This document shows positions 1 to 9,222 of a DNA stretch of 64,000 bases, piece by piece. Positions within the stretch are counted from its first letter, which is position 1, and each line of letters starts with the position of its first letter. This stretch comes from Sphingomonas pokkalii (GTDB lineage Bacteria > Pseudomonadota > Alphaproteobacteria > Sphingomonadales > Sphingomonadaceae): positions 1,253,297 to 1,317,296 of the forward strand of contig NZ_QENQ01000001.1 in assembly GCF_003096275.1 (NCBI RefSeq), in the 5' to 3' direction. The notes below the pieces were generated by a model. It made no database searches. It was not told the DNA's origin and was given only the letters and a program-made list of their open reading frames with translations. The position numbers and the translations under genes were made by a program.

Positions 1-101
1 GCGAGGGCGGGGTCGAGCATGTCGGCGCGGACAATATGGCGTACGGCCGCGACTATATCGCCGACTGGTTCGCCGAAACCCTGAGCGGCCACACCGCCTG
101 A
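1..101 (+). CDS. C-terminal end of an unidentified protein (partial)
   Basis: An open frame enters from the left edge and stops with TGA at 99-101, giving about 32 residues that end in ADWFAETLSGHTA. The next gene starts 17 nt downstream in the same direction, so the two are probably co-transcribed. Too little is present to identify a family. The codon pattern is typical of the neighbouring genes, so it is very likely a real gene end. Confidence 0.6.
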   Translation, partial: EGGVEHVGADNMAYGRDYIADWFAETLSGHTA

Positions 102-118
102 GCCCCCGGAGAACCGTC

Positions 119-898
119 ATGGCGCGCCGTTTCATCGACCTGTCGATCACCCTCGAGAACGAGGTGATCACCGATCCGCCGTTCATGCGGCCCAAGATCA
201 CCTACCAGACGCATGGCGAAACGGTGGCGGAACTGGGCCACTTCTTCCCCGGTGTGACCCAGGAGCAGACGCCCGACGGTGCCGGCTTCGCCGCGGCCGA
301 ATGGGTGACGCTGACCACGCACAACGGCACGCACCTCGACGCGCCCTGGCATTTCCACCCGACGATGGACGGCGGCAAGCGCGCGATCACCATCGACGAA
401 GTGCCGCTCGAATGGTGCTTCCAGCGGGGCGTGAAGCTCGACTTCCGCCATTTTCCCAACGGCTATGTGGTGACCGCCGAGGATGTCGCGGCGGAGCTGG
501 CGCGGATCGGCCATGACCTGCAGCGGCTCGACATCGTGCTGGTCAACACCGCCGCCGGCGGCGCGGTCGGCAACCCCAACTTCGTCAATATCGGCTGCGG
601 CATGGGATACGAGGCGACGATGTACCTCACCGAGCGCGGCGTGCGGGTGACCGGCACCGATGCGTGGAGCTGGGACGCGCCCTTTGCCTATACCGCGGAG
701 AAGGTGAAGGAAACTGGCGATACCTCGCTGATCTGGGAAGGTCACAAGGCCGGCCGCGACATCGGCTATTGTCACCTGGAGAAGCTGCACAACCTCGAGG
801 CGCTGCCGCCGCACGGCTTCACCGTCAGCTGCTTCCCGCACAAGATCAAGGGCGCCTCGGCCGGCTGGACCCGCGCCGTCGCCATCCTCGAGGACTGA
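119..898 (+). CDS. Cyclase/kynurenine formamidase-family metal hydrolase
   Basis: This 259-aa protein carries the family's metal-binding signature THNGTHLDAPWHF near residues 63-75 (pattern HxGTHxDxxxH of the PF04199 cyclase family). Members hydrolyse amides or lactones, for example N-formylkynurenine or ring-opened intermediates, with a bound divalent metal. The length is normal for the family. The ATG at 119 is preceded by GGAGAA. It sits between an unknown gene end and a TonB-dependent receptor, which suggests a small-molecule catabolic cluster, but the substrate cannot be read from sequence. Confidence 0.8.
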   Translation: MARRFIDLSITLENEVITDPPFMRPKITYQTHGETVAELGHFFPGVTQEQTPDGAGFAAAEWVTLTTHNGTHLDAPWHFHPTMDGGKRAITIDEVPLEWCFQRGVKLDFRHFPNGYVVTAEDVAAELARIGHDLQRLDIVLVNTAAGGAVGNPNFVNIGCGMGYEATMYLTERGVRVTGTDAWSWDAPFAYTAEKVKETGDTSLIWEGHKAGRDIGYCHLEKLHNLEALPPHGFTVSCFPHKIKGASAGWTRAVAILED

Positions 899-1035
899 CG
901 TCGATCGAACACGGGCTGCCGAGCCCCGGGTATCCCGTACGGGTGCCCATCTTCGGCGAAGAGGGCCGCAGCGAGTCGCATCAGAACGATCGTCCGGCCG
1001 GTGCACCAACCAGCCACCAAAGGTGGGGAGGAGAG

Positions 1036-3411
1036 ATGATGAAAGTACACAAGATCCTGCTGGCGACGACCGTGCTGACCGGCATGACCCCGATCGCAGC
1101 GCTGGCCCAAACCGCCGCGCCGCAGGCCGAGACGCCGGCCGCGCAGGACGACAACAGCGTCGGCGAGATCATTGTCACGGCGCAGCGTCGCAGCGAGAAC
1201 GTGCTCAAGGTCCCGCTCAGCGTTACCGTGGTCGGCGCTGACGAACTGCTCCAGCGAGGCGCCAATGATCTGACCGCCGTCACCAAGCTCGCCCCCAGTC
1301 TGCAGGTGGCGCAGGACAACACCTTCGCGGTGCGCGGCGTCGGTACCGGCACCTTCGCGACCACGGTCGAGGCGAGCGTGTCGCAGGTGCTCGACGATGT
1401 GGTGATCGGCAACAAGGAGTTCGCCGCCAACGCCTTTTACGACGTCTCACGCGTCGAGGTGCTGAACGGGCCGCAGGGGCTGCTGTTCGGCAAGAACGCC
1501 TCGGCGGGCCTCGTCAACATCACCACCAACCGGCCGGTGCTGGGGCAGACCAGCGTTTCCGGCGACGTCGAAGCGGTGCAGCGCGACCGCCCGGTGAAGA
1601 ACGGGCAGGGCATCCAGGTCCGCTCGACCGTCAACCTGCCGATCGGCACCAACAGCGCGCTGCGCCTAAACGCCATCTACAGCGGCCAGGATTCGGTCAC
1701 GTATCCGACGGTGAACAGCGCCGTGCGCAACGACTTCGGCCTGCGCAACCTGGGCTTGCGGGGCAAATATCTGTACGAGCCCACCGATGCGCTCTCCATC
1801 TATGTGATCGGCGAGTATAATCGTCAGCGCGGCATCTCGGGCCGGTATGACATCACCTTCCGGCAGATCGGCGCGGGCAGTGCCTATACCGGGCTGGGCT
1901 ATCCGTCCGGCGCCGACAACCTTCGCTACAACAGCGATGCGCCTAATTATCGCGATGCGGATACCGGCGGGCTGCAGGCCAACATCAATTATTCGCTGTC
2001 GAACGGGATGGAGATCTCCAGCATCACCGCCTGGAAGAATGCTGTCGTCTCCTACCAGTTCGATTCAGACAACACGCCGGTAAACTTCTTCAATACGAAC
2101 TATAGCCGGCAGGTCTACAACCAGCTGTCGCAGGAGCTGCGGCTGGCGCTGCCCGAAGGCAACAAGGTCTCCGGGCAATTTGGTCTATATTATTATCGCT
2201 CGGTAGGTTCGGTGGTCGGCGCCCGCGGCGGCAATAACGGCTTCCCCGGCTTCCTTCTGCCCACCTTCCCCTTCTGCGTCGGCGCCACCCAGCTCGGCGC
2301 GCCTCCCGCTGCCTGCCCGGTGAGCAACGCCAGCTTCCTGGGCCAGGACTACAAGTACAACCTGAAGCAGAACAGCTATGCCGGCTTCGGGCAGCTCAGC
2401 TACCATGTCACCGACACGCTGAAGCTCAACGCCGGCGCCCGTGTCACCTACGACAAGGGCACGATCGACCTGCTCGAGAATGTGGGCAAGTATTTCGTAA
2501 CGCTTGGCGTGCCGAACAATCGGTCCGTCGAGTCGACGGACGCTACGAACTTCAGCTTCAAGTTAGGTGCCGATTGGCAGGTGACACCGTCGACGATGCT
2601 CTACGGTTTCTATGGCCAAGGCTATAAGGGGCCGGGCTTCTCCAACACCTCGCCGGCGCCGGGCGCCAAGCTGGCGGTGCGGCCGGAAATCTCGCGCGGC
2701 GGCGAGATCGGCATCAAGGGACGCCTCGCCGACGGCAAGATCACCTATTTGGTCTCGGCGTTCCACACGCGGTTCACCGACCTGCAGGTCCAGTCGTGGA
2801 TCACGTCCCTGCGCACCTTCGTGCTCAGCAACGCGGCGACCGCGACCACGGAGGGCGTCGACTTCTCCTTTCAGGCGCGGCCGACCACACGGCTGACCCT
2901 GTCAGGCTCGGCATCCTATGTCGATGCCAAGTTCGACAACTTTCCCGGCGCGCAATGCTATACCGGGCAGACCAGCAACGGCTGCCGCGCCGATCTGCGT
3001 TCGGACGCCCCCGGCTATGTCGGCACGTTCAACGCCGCGGGCTATCAGCTCCCGCTCTCGGCGAAGTTCACCGCCACGCTGGGCGCGGACTATAGCCAGC
3101 CGCTGACCGAGAAGCTCGATGCGCAGTTCGGCATCGGCTATTATCACCGCTCCCCCCAGTCGTCGGCACTGGGCACGCCGTTCTTCATCCCTACCTGGGA
3201 TACGTTCGATCTGCGCCTCGGCCTGAAGAGCAAGCACTGGTCCGCGAGCATCTTCTGCAAGAACTGCACGAACGAGATCCGGCCGATCTCGATCGGTTCG
3301 GACGGTGGCGATGCCAACCCGGTGCAGGGGCCGCCGGTGCTGACGCTGAACCAGCGCTTCAGCTACGACTCCGTCCGCACGATTGGCCTACGGCTTGGCT
3401 TCGACTTCTGA
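1036..3411 (+). CDS. TonB-dependent outer-membrane receptor
   Basis: A protein of about 791 aa. It starts at the double ATG 1036/1039 behind a strong GGGGAGGAGAG site; the open frame upstream of 1036 overlaps the cyclase and is not coding. A signal peptide ending ALAQ is followed by a TonB box (EIIVTAQRR), a plug domain (RVEVLNGPQGLLFGKNASAG) and a beta-barrel ending in the aromatic terminus LGFDF. Such receptors import scarce substrates across the outer membrane using TonB-ExbBD energy. In sphingomonads they often serve glycosides or aromatics. The adjacent hydrolase and beta-glucosidase genes suggest a glycoside-like ligand; this is inference. Confidence 0.93.
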   Translation: MMKVHKILLATTVLTGMTPIAALAQTAAPQAETPAAQDDNSVGEIIVTAQRRSENVLKVPLSVTVVGADELLQRGANDLTAVTKLAPSLQVAQDNTFAVRGVGTGTFATTVEASVSQVLDDVVIGNKEFAANAFYDVSRVEVLNGPQGLLFGKNASAGLVNITTNRPVLGQTSVSGDVEAVQRDRPVKNGQGIQVRSTVNLPIGTNSALRLNAIYSGQDSVTYPTVNSAVRNDFGLRNLGLRGKYLYEPTDALSIYVIGEYNRQRGISGRYDITFRQIGAGSAYTGLGYPSGADNLRYNSDAPNYRDADTGGLQANINYSLSNGMEISSITAWKNAVVSYQFDSDNTPVNFFNTNYSRQVYNQLSQELRLALPEGNKVSGQFGLYYYRSVGSVVGARGGNNGFPGFLLPTFPFCVGATQLGAPPAACPVSNASFLGQDYKYNLKQNSYAGFGQLSYHVTDTLKLNAGARVTYDKGTIDLLENVGKYFVTLGVPNNRSVESTDATNFSFKLGADWQVTPSTMLYGFYGQGYKGPGFSNTSPAPGAKLAVRPEISRGGEIGIKGRLADGKITYLVSAFHTRFTDLQVQSWITSLRTFVLSNAATATTEGVDFSFQARPTTRLTLSGSASYVDAKFDNFPGAQCYTGQTSNGCRADLRSDAPGYVGTFNAAGYQLPLSAKFTATLGADYSQPLTEKLDAQFGIGYYHRSPQSSALGTPFFIPTWDTFDLRLGLKSKHWSASIFCKNCTNEIRPISIGSDGGDANPVQGPPVLTLNQRFSYDSVRTIGLRLGFDF

Positions 3412-3419
3412 ATGAGGGG

Positions 3420-3442
3420 AAGGGCGGCGACCGGCCGCCCTT
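3420..3442 (+). terminator. Hairpin after the TonB receptor gene
   Basis: A perfect 9-bp inverted repeat (AAGGGCGGC and GCCGCCCTT) with a 5-nt loop begins 9 nt after the receptor stop codon. It is followed only by CGGTTT, so it is a weak or attenuating terminator rather than a classical strong one. Confidence 0.5.
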
Positions 3443-3461
3443 CGGTTTGGGGAGGCATCTG

Positions 3462-4364
3462 ATGCGTGCATCTTCCGTCACGGTAGCGCTGCTCGCTGCC
3501 GTCGTGCTTGCGCCGTCGGCGCAGGCGCAGTCCGAAATCGCCACGGTTACCGAGGCGGCACCCGCGCAACCGAATGCCCTGCCGCTCCCCGCGCCGGACA
3601 CGCCCGATCGCGAGATCTGGCACCGTAGCGCCGGCCTGCTCGCGGTGCGCAACGTCTCGCATCCGACGCTTACCGTGTTCCGTCCCACCGGGAAGCCAAA
3701 CGGCGCTGCGGTGATCGTCGCGCCCGGCGGTGCGTTCCTGGGGCTGGAGATGGACAAGGAAGGGTGGGAGGTTGCCCGGCGACTGGCCGCCCACGGCGTC
3801 ACCGCCTTCGTGCTCAAATATCGTACGCTGCCGACTCCTGCCGACCAGAAGATCTTCGTTGCCGAACTGGGCAAAATGATCACCGGGCAAAAGGCGGCGT
3901 TTGCCCCGCCGAGCGACACCCCGCCCGAAGCCCTGGCCGACGGCATCGCAGCCCTGCGCTTCGTGCGGCAGCATGCGGAAGACTATGCGGTCGATCCGCA
4001 CCGGCTGGGCTTTATGGGCTTTTCCGCCGGCGGATTCCTGACGCGCAGCGTCGTCGAGAAGGGGGGTACCGATCGTCCCGATTTCGCCGCACCGATCTAC
4101 CCGAACATGGCGTCGATGCAGGTACCCGCCGACGCGCCGCCGATGTTCGTGGCGATCGCCACCGACGATTTTCTGCTGAATCGCGAGAAGGGATTGCCGC
4201 TGGTCGACGCCTATCGCGCTGCCGGTCGGCCGCTGGAGTTCCATCTGTTCGCCGATGGCGGGCATGGCTTTGGCGCAGGCAAGGCGGGAACCGCGACCGC
4301 GCACTGGCTCGACCAGTTCTTCCTGTGGCTGGATGTCATGGGCCTGACGAAATCGGCGAAGTGA
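3462..4364 (+). CDS. Secreted alpha/beta-hydrolase (esterase-like)
   Basis: A protein of about 300 aa. I choose ATG 3462, behind GGGGAGG, because it gives a clean signal peptide (MRASSVTVALLAAVVLAPSAQAQ); an in-frame TTG at 3447 would spoil it. Features of the fold are an oxyanion-type PGGAFLGLE loop, the nucleophile elbow GFSAGG with Ser188, and a C-terminal GGHGFG histidine. The family includes acetyl-xylan and other carbohydrate esterases. Its place between a TonB receptor and a beta-glucosidase fits deacylation of a plant-derived glycoside, which is inference. Confidence 0.8.
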   Translation: MRASSVTVALLAAVVLAPSAQAQSEIATVTEAAPAQPNALPLPAPDTPDREIWHRSAGLLAVRNVSHPTLTVFRPTGKPNGAAVIVAPGGAFLGLEMDKEGWEVARRLAAHGVTAFVLKYRTLPTPADQKIFVAELGKMITGQKAAFAPPSDTPPEALADGIAALRFVRQHAEDYAVDPHRLGFMGFSAGGFLTRSVVEKGGTDRPDFAAPIYPNMASMQVPADAPPMFVAIATDDFLLNREKGLPLVDAYRAAGRPLEFHLFADGGHGFGAGKAGTATAHWLDQFFLWLDVMGLTKSAK

Positions 4365-4437
4365 CGGTGGGAGATTTCCACATCGCGGTCGCGGGCGATC
4401 GGCATGTGGTCTTTAGAACGTTTCAAGGAACAAGCGC

Positions 4438-5769
4438 ATGATCAATCGTCGAAGCCTTATCACCTCTGCGCTTGCCACCGGGGCCGCGGGCGCATTGCTT
4501 CCCGGCCATGCACTGGCTGACGCCGTTGCGGAGGCCACCGGTGCCTCATTTCCCGACGGGTTTCTTTGGGGGGCGGCGACGGCGGCGCATCAGGTGGAAG
4601 GAAACAACCTGAATGCTGACCTGTGGGTGATCGAGAACGTCCCGAACACGATCTTTGCCGAGCGATCGGGCGACGCGACCAACAGCTTCGATCTTTGGCC
4701 GGTCGATCTGGATCTGGTGAAATCCATGGGTCTGAACACCTATCGCTTTAGCCTCGAATGGGCGCGGATTGAGCCAGACAAGGGGCATTTTTCTCGCGCG
4801 ATGCTCGATCATTACAAAGCCATGATCGAGGGGTGCCGGGCGCGGGGGCTGAAGCCCGTCGTAACCTTCAACCACTTCACCACCCCGCGCTGGTTCGCGG
4901 CGCAGGGTGGTTGGCACAATCCGGAGTCGCCCCTGCTGTTCGCGCGCTTCTGTGATCGGGCGGCGAAACACCTCGCAAGCGGGATCGCGCTGGCACTCAC
5001 CCTCAACGAGCCGAACCTGGCGGGCCTGATCGGCGAGATCCTGCCGCCGCAACTGCTGGCGGGCGACCGCGCGACGCAAGAGGCGGCGGCGAAGCAACTG
5101 GGCGTTCCGAAATATTCGCCTGGCGTCGCACTCTATGTGCCCGAAGCAAAAACCTATCGCGCGAACATGATGGAAGCGCACCGCCGCGGCGTCGCCGCGA
5201 TCAAGGCGGTGCGCAGTGATCTGGAGGTCGGGGTCAGCCTGGCCCTGCTCGATGATCAGGCGGTCGGCAAGAATTCAATCCGAGATCGTATGCGCGAACG
5301 ATATTATGGTGAATGGCTGCGCCTCGCCGCCGAAACCTGTGATTTCATCGGCGTCCAGAACTACGAACGCAAGATTTGGGACGACAAAGGCTCGCTACCG
5401 CCGCCTGCAGGCGCGAGATTGAATACCGCCGGTGCCGAAGTTTGGGCAGGATCGCTCGCCGGTGCGGTTCGCTATGCATGGGAAGCAACCAAACTGCCGG
5501 TCTATGTGACGGAACATGGCGTCAATTCAGATGACGATGCGCTCCGCCAATGGCTGATCCCGGCCGCGCTTGCTGACCTTAAGCGCGTGATGGACGAAGG
5601 CGTGCCGGTGCGCGGCTATATCCATTGGTCGTTGATCGACAACTTCGAGTGGGGCTTTGGCTATCGTTACCGCTTTGGCCTGCATTCGTTTGATCGGGAA
5701 ACCTTCAAGCGAACGGCCAAGCCAAGTGCCCGCGTGCTTGGGGCGATTGCGCGGCGAAACGCGGTTTGA
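4438..5769 (+). CDS. Glycoside hydrolase family 1 beta-glucosidase, Tat-type signal
   Basis: A 443-aa protein with an N-terminal twin-arginine leader (NRRSLITSALATGAAG), so export in folded form is likely. The GH1 core is complete: FPDGFLWGAATAAHQVEG at the start, acid/base Glu191 in TLNEPN and nucleophile Glu359 in VTEHG. GH1 enzymes remove beta-linked glucose and related sugars from aryl or alkyl glycosides and oligosaccharides with retention. It begins 73 nt after the esterase gene on the same strand, so the receptor, esterase and glucosidase form one uptake and breakdown unit. Aglycone preference cannot be predicted. Confidence 0.92.
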   Translation: MINRRSLITSALATGAAGALLPGHALADAVAEATGASFPDGFLWGAATAAHQVEGNNLNADLWVIENVPNTIFAERSGDATNSFDLWPVDLDLVKSMGLNTYRFSLEWARIEPDKGHFSRAMLDHYKAMIEGCRARGLKPVVTFNHFTTPRWFAAQGGWHNPESPLLFARFCDRAAKHLASGIALALTLNEPNLAGLIGEILPPQLLAGDRATQEAAAKQLGVPKYSPGVALYVPEAKTYRANMMEAHRRGVAAIKAVRSDLEVGVSLALLDDQAVGKNSIRDRMRERYYGEWLRLAAETCDFIGVQNYERKIWDDKGSLPPPAGARLNTAGAEVWAGSLAGAVRYAWEATKLPVYVTEHGVNSDDDALRQWLIPAALADLKRVMDEGVPVRGYIHWSLIDNFEWGFGYRYRFGLHSFDRETFKRTAKPSARVLGAIARRNAV

Positions 5770-5968
5770 GCGGCTGACCTCCCTGGCGTCGATCAGCATG
5801 TCCCAGCGCTGGCAGCTATATTCCTTATACAGCATGTGAATACACCCCGACGAGCGCATTCCGTTTTCGCAGGTTTCATAATTATGACGGTATAATAATC
5901 CGATAGCGACGAATCGAGTTGCATCGCATCATGATTTCTGATCAGCTGAGGCCGCATCATCCTCTGGC

Positions 5969-6319
5969 ATGAAAGTCTGCCCCATGGAATCTGAACAATC
6001 GTTTTCTGGTGCTGCTGCCTTTAATCGATCGAACGGTTTTGCACCAATGAACGAATTCAATAATTTGCTATCGGCGATCAGTGCGCTTGGCCGTTCTCTG
6101 ATGGTGTCGTACAATCAGTATATGCAGAATGTGCAGAGCAATGCACCCGAGACGGAGCGAGAGATCATTCGGCTGCACCTTTCGTTTCTCAATACCTGTT
6201 CGGATGTCGTCAAAGGGCGGCTGGCGGAACTGGACGAAGCGGCCCGGTCGCACGCCGATGCCGCGACGGCAGGCGCCCATCGGGGCGGACCCCAGACCAT
6301 CGACATCGAAGCCGACTGA
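5969..6319 (+). CDS. Small helical hypothetical protein coupled to a glycosyltransferase
   Basis: An open frame of about 116 aa whose TGA overlaps the ATG of the next gene (TGATG at 6317-6321), which implies translational coupling. No clear ribosome-binding site precedes ATG 5969 or ATG 5984, so the start is uncertain. The product looks soluble and mainly alpha-helical with no recognisable motif, and its C-terminus is acidic. The tight coupling supports a real gene and a role as partner of the glycosyltransferase; the function is unknown. Confidence 0.55.
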   Translation: MKVCPMESEQSFSGAAAFNRSNGFAPMNEFNNLLSAISALGRSLMVSYNQYMQNVQSNAPETEREIIRLHLSFLNTCSDVVKGRLAELDEAARSHADAATAGAHRGGPQTIDIEAD

Positions 6320-7641
6320 TGGCTGGCGCCAAGGCGCCGGCCTTTCGCGGGATAGGGAGCATTGCATCGGGCCAGACGGTGCGCAAAACCAGGATATTGT
6401 TCATTGGCGAGGCGATCACGCTGTCGCATATTTCGCGACCACTGGTGCTTGCACAGACGCTGGATCCCGCCCTTTATGAAGTGATTTTTGCTTGTGATCA
6501 TCGGCTGCGGGGGTTGCTTAAACTGCCGAAGCATTGCCGCTTCGTTCCCCTTACGTCGCGTATGCATGGGACGAATATCGACAGGTTCACCGATCTGAGG
6601 GATGAACTCTACGACTTGCCGACATTCGAAGCCTATATTGCCGAAGATCTTGATCTGTTCGAGCGATACTTCCCGGATGTGGTGGTTGGTGACATGCGCC
6701 TCTCGCTCAACATCAGTGCGCGCTTGGCTGATATTCCTTACATGAACATCCAAAGCTGCTACTGGCATCCCGAAGCGCGGACCGATCTGAGGGTGCCGGC
6801 GGCTCCCTTCTCTGCGAGCCTGTCTGCCCGCACGGTCAACCTCATCGCCAATGTGTTCGCTCCGGTGGCGACGCTCTACCCCAATCTTCTCGCGGTGAAA
6901 TATGGGCTGCGGCCCCCAGGACCTGATTTTCGCAAGACCCTATGTGATGGCGATCATATTCTGTTTCCCGACATTCCCGACTGGTCACCGCTCAGCACCG
7001 TGCCGTCGAATGCGACCTATGTCGGGCCGTTGGTGTGGGCACCCGACGTGCCGAAGCCAGCATGGTGGGGGCAGATCGATACTGCGCGGCCTATCGTCTA
7101 TGTATCGCTCGGATCCTCCGGGCAGCCGCGCTTGCTGCAGATGATCGTCGAGGTCGGCGTGGCGCTCGGTTTCCAGATGATCGTCGCGACTGCCGGACGT
7201 ACTCGGATCGAGCCGGTCCCGGGCCAAGTCTTCGTGGCCGACTTTCTGGATGGCGGCGCTGTTGCGAAGATGGCGGTTCTTGCGATCTGCAATGGTGGAT
7301 CGACCGCTGCACCGCAAGCATTGCGCGCCGGTTGCCCCGTGCTGGGTATCACCAGCAACATGGATCAGGCCGCCTTCATGGCCTTGTTGGCGCGCGGCAA
7401 GGCGTCGCTTGAATTGCCGGAATCGTCCGTAAACCAGGGGGCGCTGCGGACGGCGCTGACGACACTCACGGCGGACGGCAGCTATGCGGCGGGCGCCAAG
7501 CGGTTGAGCAGTGCGATTCGGCGCGTTTCGAGGCGCAATGCATTCACCACTGCGATCGATTCCTGTCTTGTTTCCCGTCGTAAGCCTATCGCCGCTGTCC
7601 GCATACACAATCCGACGGGGGTGCGGGCAGGGGTATCCTGA
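6319..7641 (+). CDS. GT1-type (UGT/MGT-like) glycosyltransferase
   Basis: A 440-aa GT-B protein. The N-terminal acceptor half begins with RILFIGEAITLSHISRPL. The C-terminal donor half has VYVSLGSSGQP and the family signature CNGGSTAAPQALRAGCPVLG near residue 324, followed by NMDQ. This corresponds to the nucleotide-sugar-binding motif of macrolide, flavonoid and antibiotic glycosyltransferases, with Asn in place of the usual His in CHGG. Such enzymes move a sugar from a nucleotide donor to a small lipophilic acceptor. Its closeness to the NRPS locus makes glycosylation of that product possible but unproven, because it is on a separate transcript. Confidence 0.85.
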   Translation: MAGAKAPAFRGIGSIASGQTVRKTRILFIGEAITLSHISRPLVLAQTLDPALYEVIFACDHRLRGLLKLPKHCRFVPLTSRMHGTNIDRFTDLRDELYDLPTFEAYIAEDLDLFERYFPDVVVGDMRLSLNISARLADIPYMNIQSCYWHPEARTDLRVPAAPFSASLSARTVNLIANVFAPVATLYPNLLAVKYGLRPPGPDFRKTLCDGDHILFPDIPDWSPLSTVPSNATYVGPLVWAPDVPKPAWWGQIDTARPIVYVSLGSSGQPRLLQMIVEVGVALGFQMIVATAGRTRIEPVPGQVFVADFLDGGAVAKMAVLAICNGGSTAAPQALRAGCPVLGITSNMDQAAFMALLARGKASLELPESSVNQGALRTALTTLTADGSYAAGAKRLSSAIRRVSRRNAFTTAIDSCLVSRRKPIAAVRIHNPTGVRAGVS

Positions 7642-7662
7642 TCGTTCGGACTGGGGGAGTTC

Positions 7663-8046
7663 TTACCCCACCAGTGCATAACGGCGGATGACCTTTCGGC
7701 CGGAGAGCGCTTCGAACGGCGGCGTGCGACTCGATGCGCCGGTCCGGGCTTGAGCAAGGTCGGCAAACCAATGATGCAGCGCCCGCGACCCGATGGGTTC
7801 GACGCGATCGATGCCGCCAAGTGCCGCCTGCGCCGCCCACAGGGGGCAGGTCGGCGGTAAGGGCCCGTTTGAGAATTCGATCGGGTCGGGTTGCCGGGGC
7901 TGTCTCGTCGCCGCGGCGTTGCCATCCTCACCGATGCCTCCGGCATCGGCTGCGGTCGGAGCCTCGCGACGACGAAAAATCCCTTCCCAGCCCTCCGCCG
8001 CCGAAGTCTCAACGGGCTGTAAGCGCGTCGACCGGCAACACCCTGA
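7663..8046 (-). pseudogene. Start-less open frame in phase with the DUF1796 gene (remnant or extension)
   Basis: Directly after the TGA of the DUF1796 gene (8047-8049) the same minus-strand phase stays open for about 127 codons to TAA at 7663-7665. There is no usable ATG, GTG or TTG near its start. The C-terminal part (PFEALSGRKVIRRYALVG and the stretch before it) has plausible protein composition and codon use, so it looks like decayed or truncated coding sequence rather than chance. It could be a stop-split extension of the DUF1796 protein or a separate gene that lost its start. I do not recognise a family. Confidence 0.4.
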
Positions 8047-8937
8047 TCAGGCCATCAGGGCGAGCGGCTGGGGTAATAGCCCTGCGAACGCGCGCGCGGC
8101 GTTCCCTAGCGGCGTCTGGCTACGCATGAGCGCAGGTAGGGGTGTATCCAGCAGATGCGCCAGTAAACTGGCTTGAAGGGCGCTGCGCGTCACTGCCATC
8201 ACGATGGCGGGATCGGGTAGTGTCGGTGGCGGTACCGGATGGCCGAACGAGTGCACGACCGATCCCAATGCATTTTGCCGAGCGATCGCATAGATCAGTG
8301 GCATGATGAACTTGGTGTAAGGTCCGCGCATCTGGAAATTGAACACGCGGATGCGCCCATTCCAAGAATCAGGAATTTGGTTCTGGAAGCGTTCGATCAC
8401 GACAAACAGGCGAAACCGCGTGGCCGGATAACGCGCTTCGAACGCTGTTAGAATGGCTTCGAAATCCGCATAGGACGCTGGCGGCTCTTCGGCATCGGTC
8501 AAGTTCGAGACCGATAGAAAAAGAACCACTTCCGGTGCCATCGCAACACGGCTGCGCAAGGCTGCGATGCGCCGTTCATAGCGTTCGACAAAGCGGGCGA
8601 AGTTATTCGCGACAAAGTCCGTATCGGTGGCGGGCGCCATTTCGTGATTGTAGGTGCCGATCAGGTAGCGTCGGTCGCTGAGCACCTGATAGCCGCCTGG
8701 AGCTTCGCGGACGATGAGATTCGCCGGGTCGGCCATGCCGGCGAAATCGCTCTCCACCAGATCCCGCACCATCTGCAACGGAAAGATGCCGGCATCGAAC
8801 GGAAAGCTGGGTTCACCATCGGCTTTGCGGGGCTTGAACCCAAGCAAGGTGGCGCACCATCGGGGAAAGCAATTCCCGCCCAGGGGAACGATCAGTGGCA
8901 GCGGATTCGCCGGAGGGGCGTGAAGCTCATACGACAT
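8047..8937 (-). CDS. DUF1796-type putative papain-like cysteine peptidase
   Basis: A protein of about 296 aa starting at ATG 8937, which has a GGGAG site 5 nt upstream; an earlier in-frame ATG at 8964 lacks this. The N-terminus has the DUF1796 pattern: PLGGNCFPRW with Cys23, then SFPFDAG, where related proteins have S/C and PFDW. A later SFGHPV could supply the histidine. The family is predicted to be papain-like and is often found beside sugar-transfer or polysaccharide genes; biochemical function is not established. It follows the mbtH gene by 69 nt on the same strand, which ties it to the NRPS locus. Confidence 0.65.
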   Translation of the reverse strand: MSYELHAPPANPLPLIVPLGGNCFPRWCATLLGFKPRKADGEPSFPFDAGIFPLQMVRDLVESDFAGMADPANLIVREAPGGYQVLSDRRYLIGTYNHEMAPATDTDFVANNFARFVERYERRIAALRSRVAMAPEVVLFLSVSNLTDAEEPPASYADFEAILTAFEARYPATRFRLFVVIERFQNQIPDSWNGRIRVFNFQMRGPYTKFIMPLIYAIARQNALGSVVHSFGHPVPPPTLPDPAIVMAVTRSALQASLLAHLLDTPLPALMRSQTPLGNAARAFAGLLPQPLALMA

Positions 8938-9006
8938 AAGGACTCCCAAAAGCCGAACTGGCATGGGGATTGGTTGCGGGATTGGCGCTTTCCTCCCGCT
9001 GATGGA

Positions 9007-9222
9007 TCACGGGGTTGTCGTTGCGGCCGCTTCCATCGCCTTGCGCAGGCTGAGGGGGCGCATATCCGTCCAAACTTGTTCGATCCACTGCAGGCAGGCG
9101 GGTTTTTCTCCGGAGAATCCAGCTTCACGCCAACCGGGCGGCAATTCTCTCGCGGATGGCCAAATGGAATATTGTTCTTCGTCGTTCTTTACGACCATAA
9201 AGTTCTGCATGCCTTCATGCAT
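9007..9222 (-). CDS. mbtH: MbtH-like NRPS accessory protein
   Basis: A 71-aa protein starting at ATG 9222, with GGAGG 9 nt upstream; this start gives the normal family length. Diagnostic MbtH features are [19 protein letters not shown], and [14 protein letters not shown]. MbtH proteins bind adenylation domains of NRPSs and are needed for their folding or activity. It lies divergently about 425 nt from the operon that encodes the NRPS and is transcribed with the DUF1796 gene, so it is most likely the partner of the NRPS at 11448-21113. Confidence 0.93.
   Translation of the reverse strand: MHEGMQNFMVVKNDEEQYSIWPSARELPPGWREAGFSGEKPACLQWIEQVWTDMRPLSLRKAMEAAATTTP

Noticed and set aside
5889..5900. 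TATAAT at 5891-5896 as promoter of the small protein - glycosyltransferase pair
   Set aside because: It is a perfect -10, but no acceptable -35 lies 16-18 nt upstream, so I do not call it.
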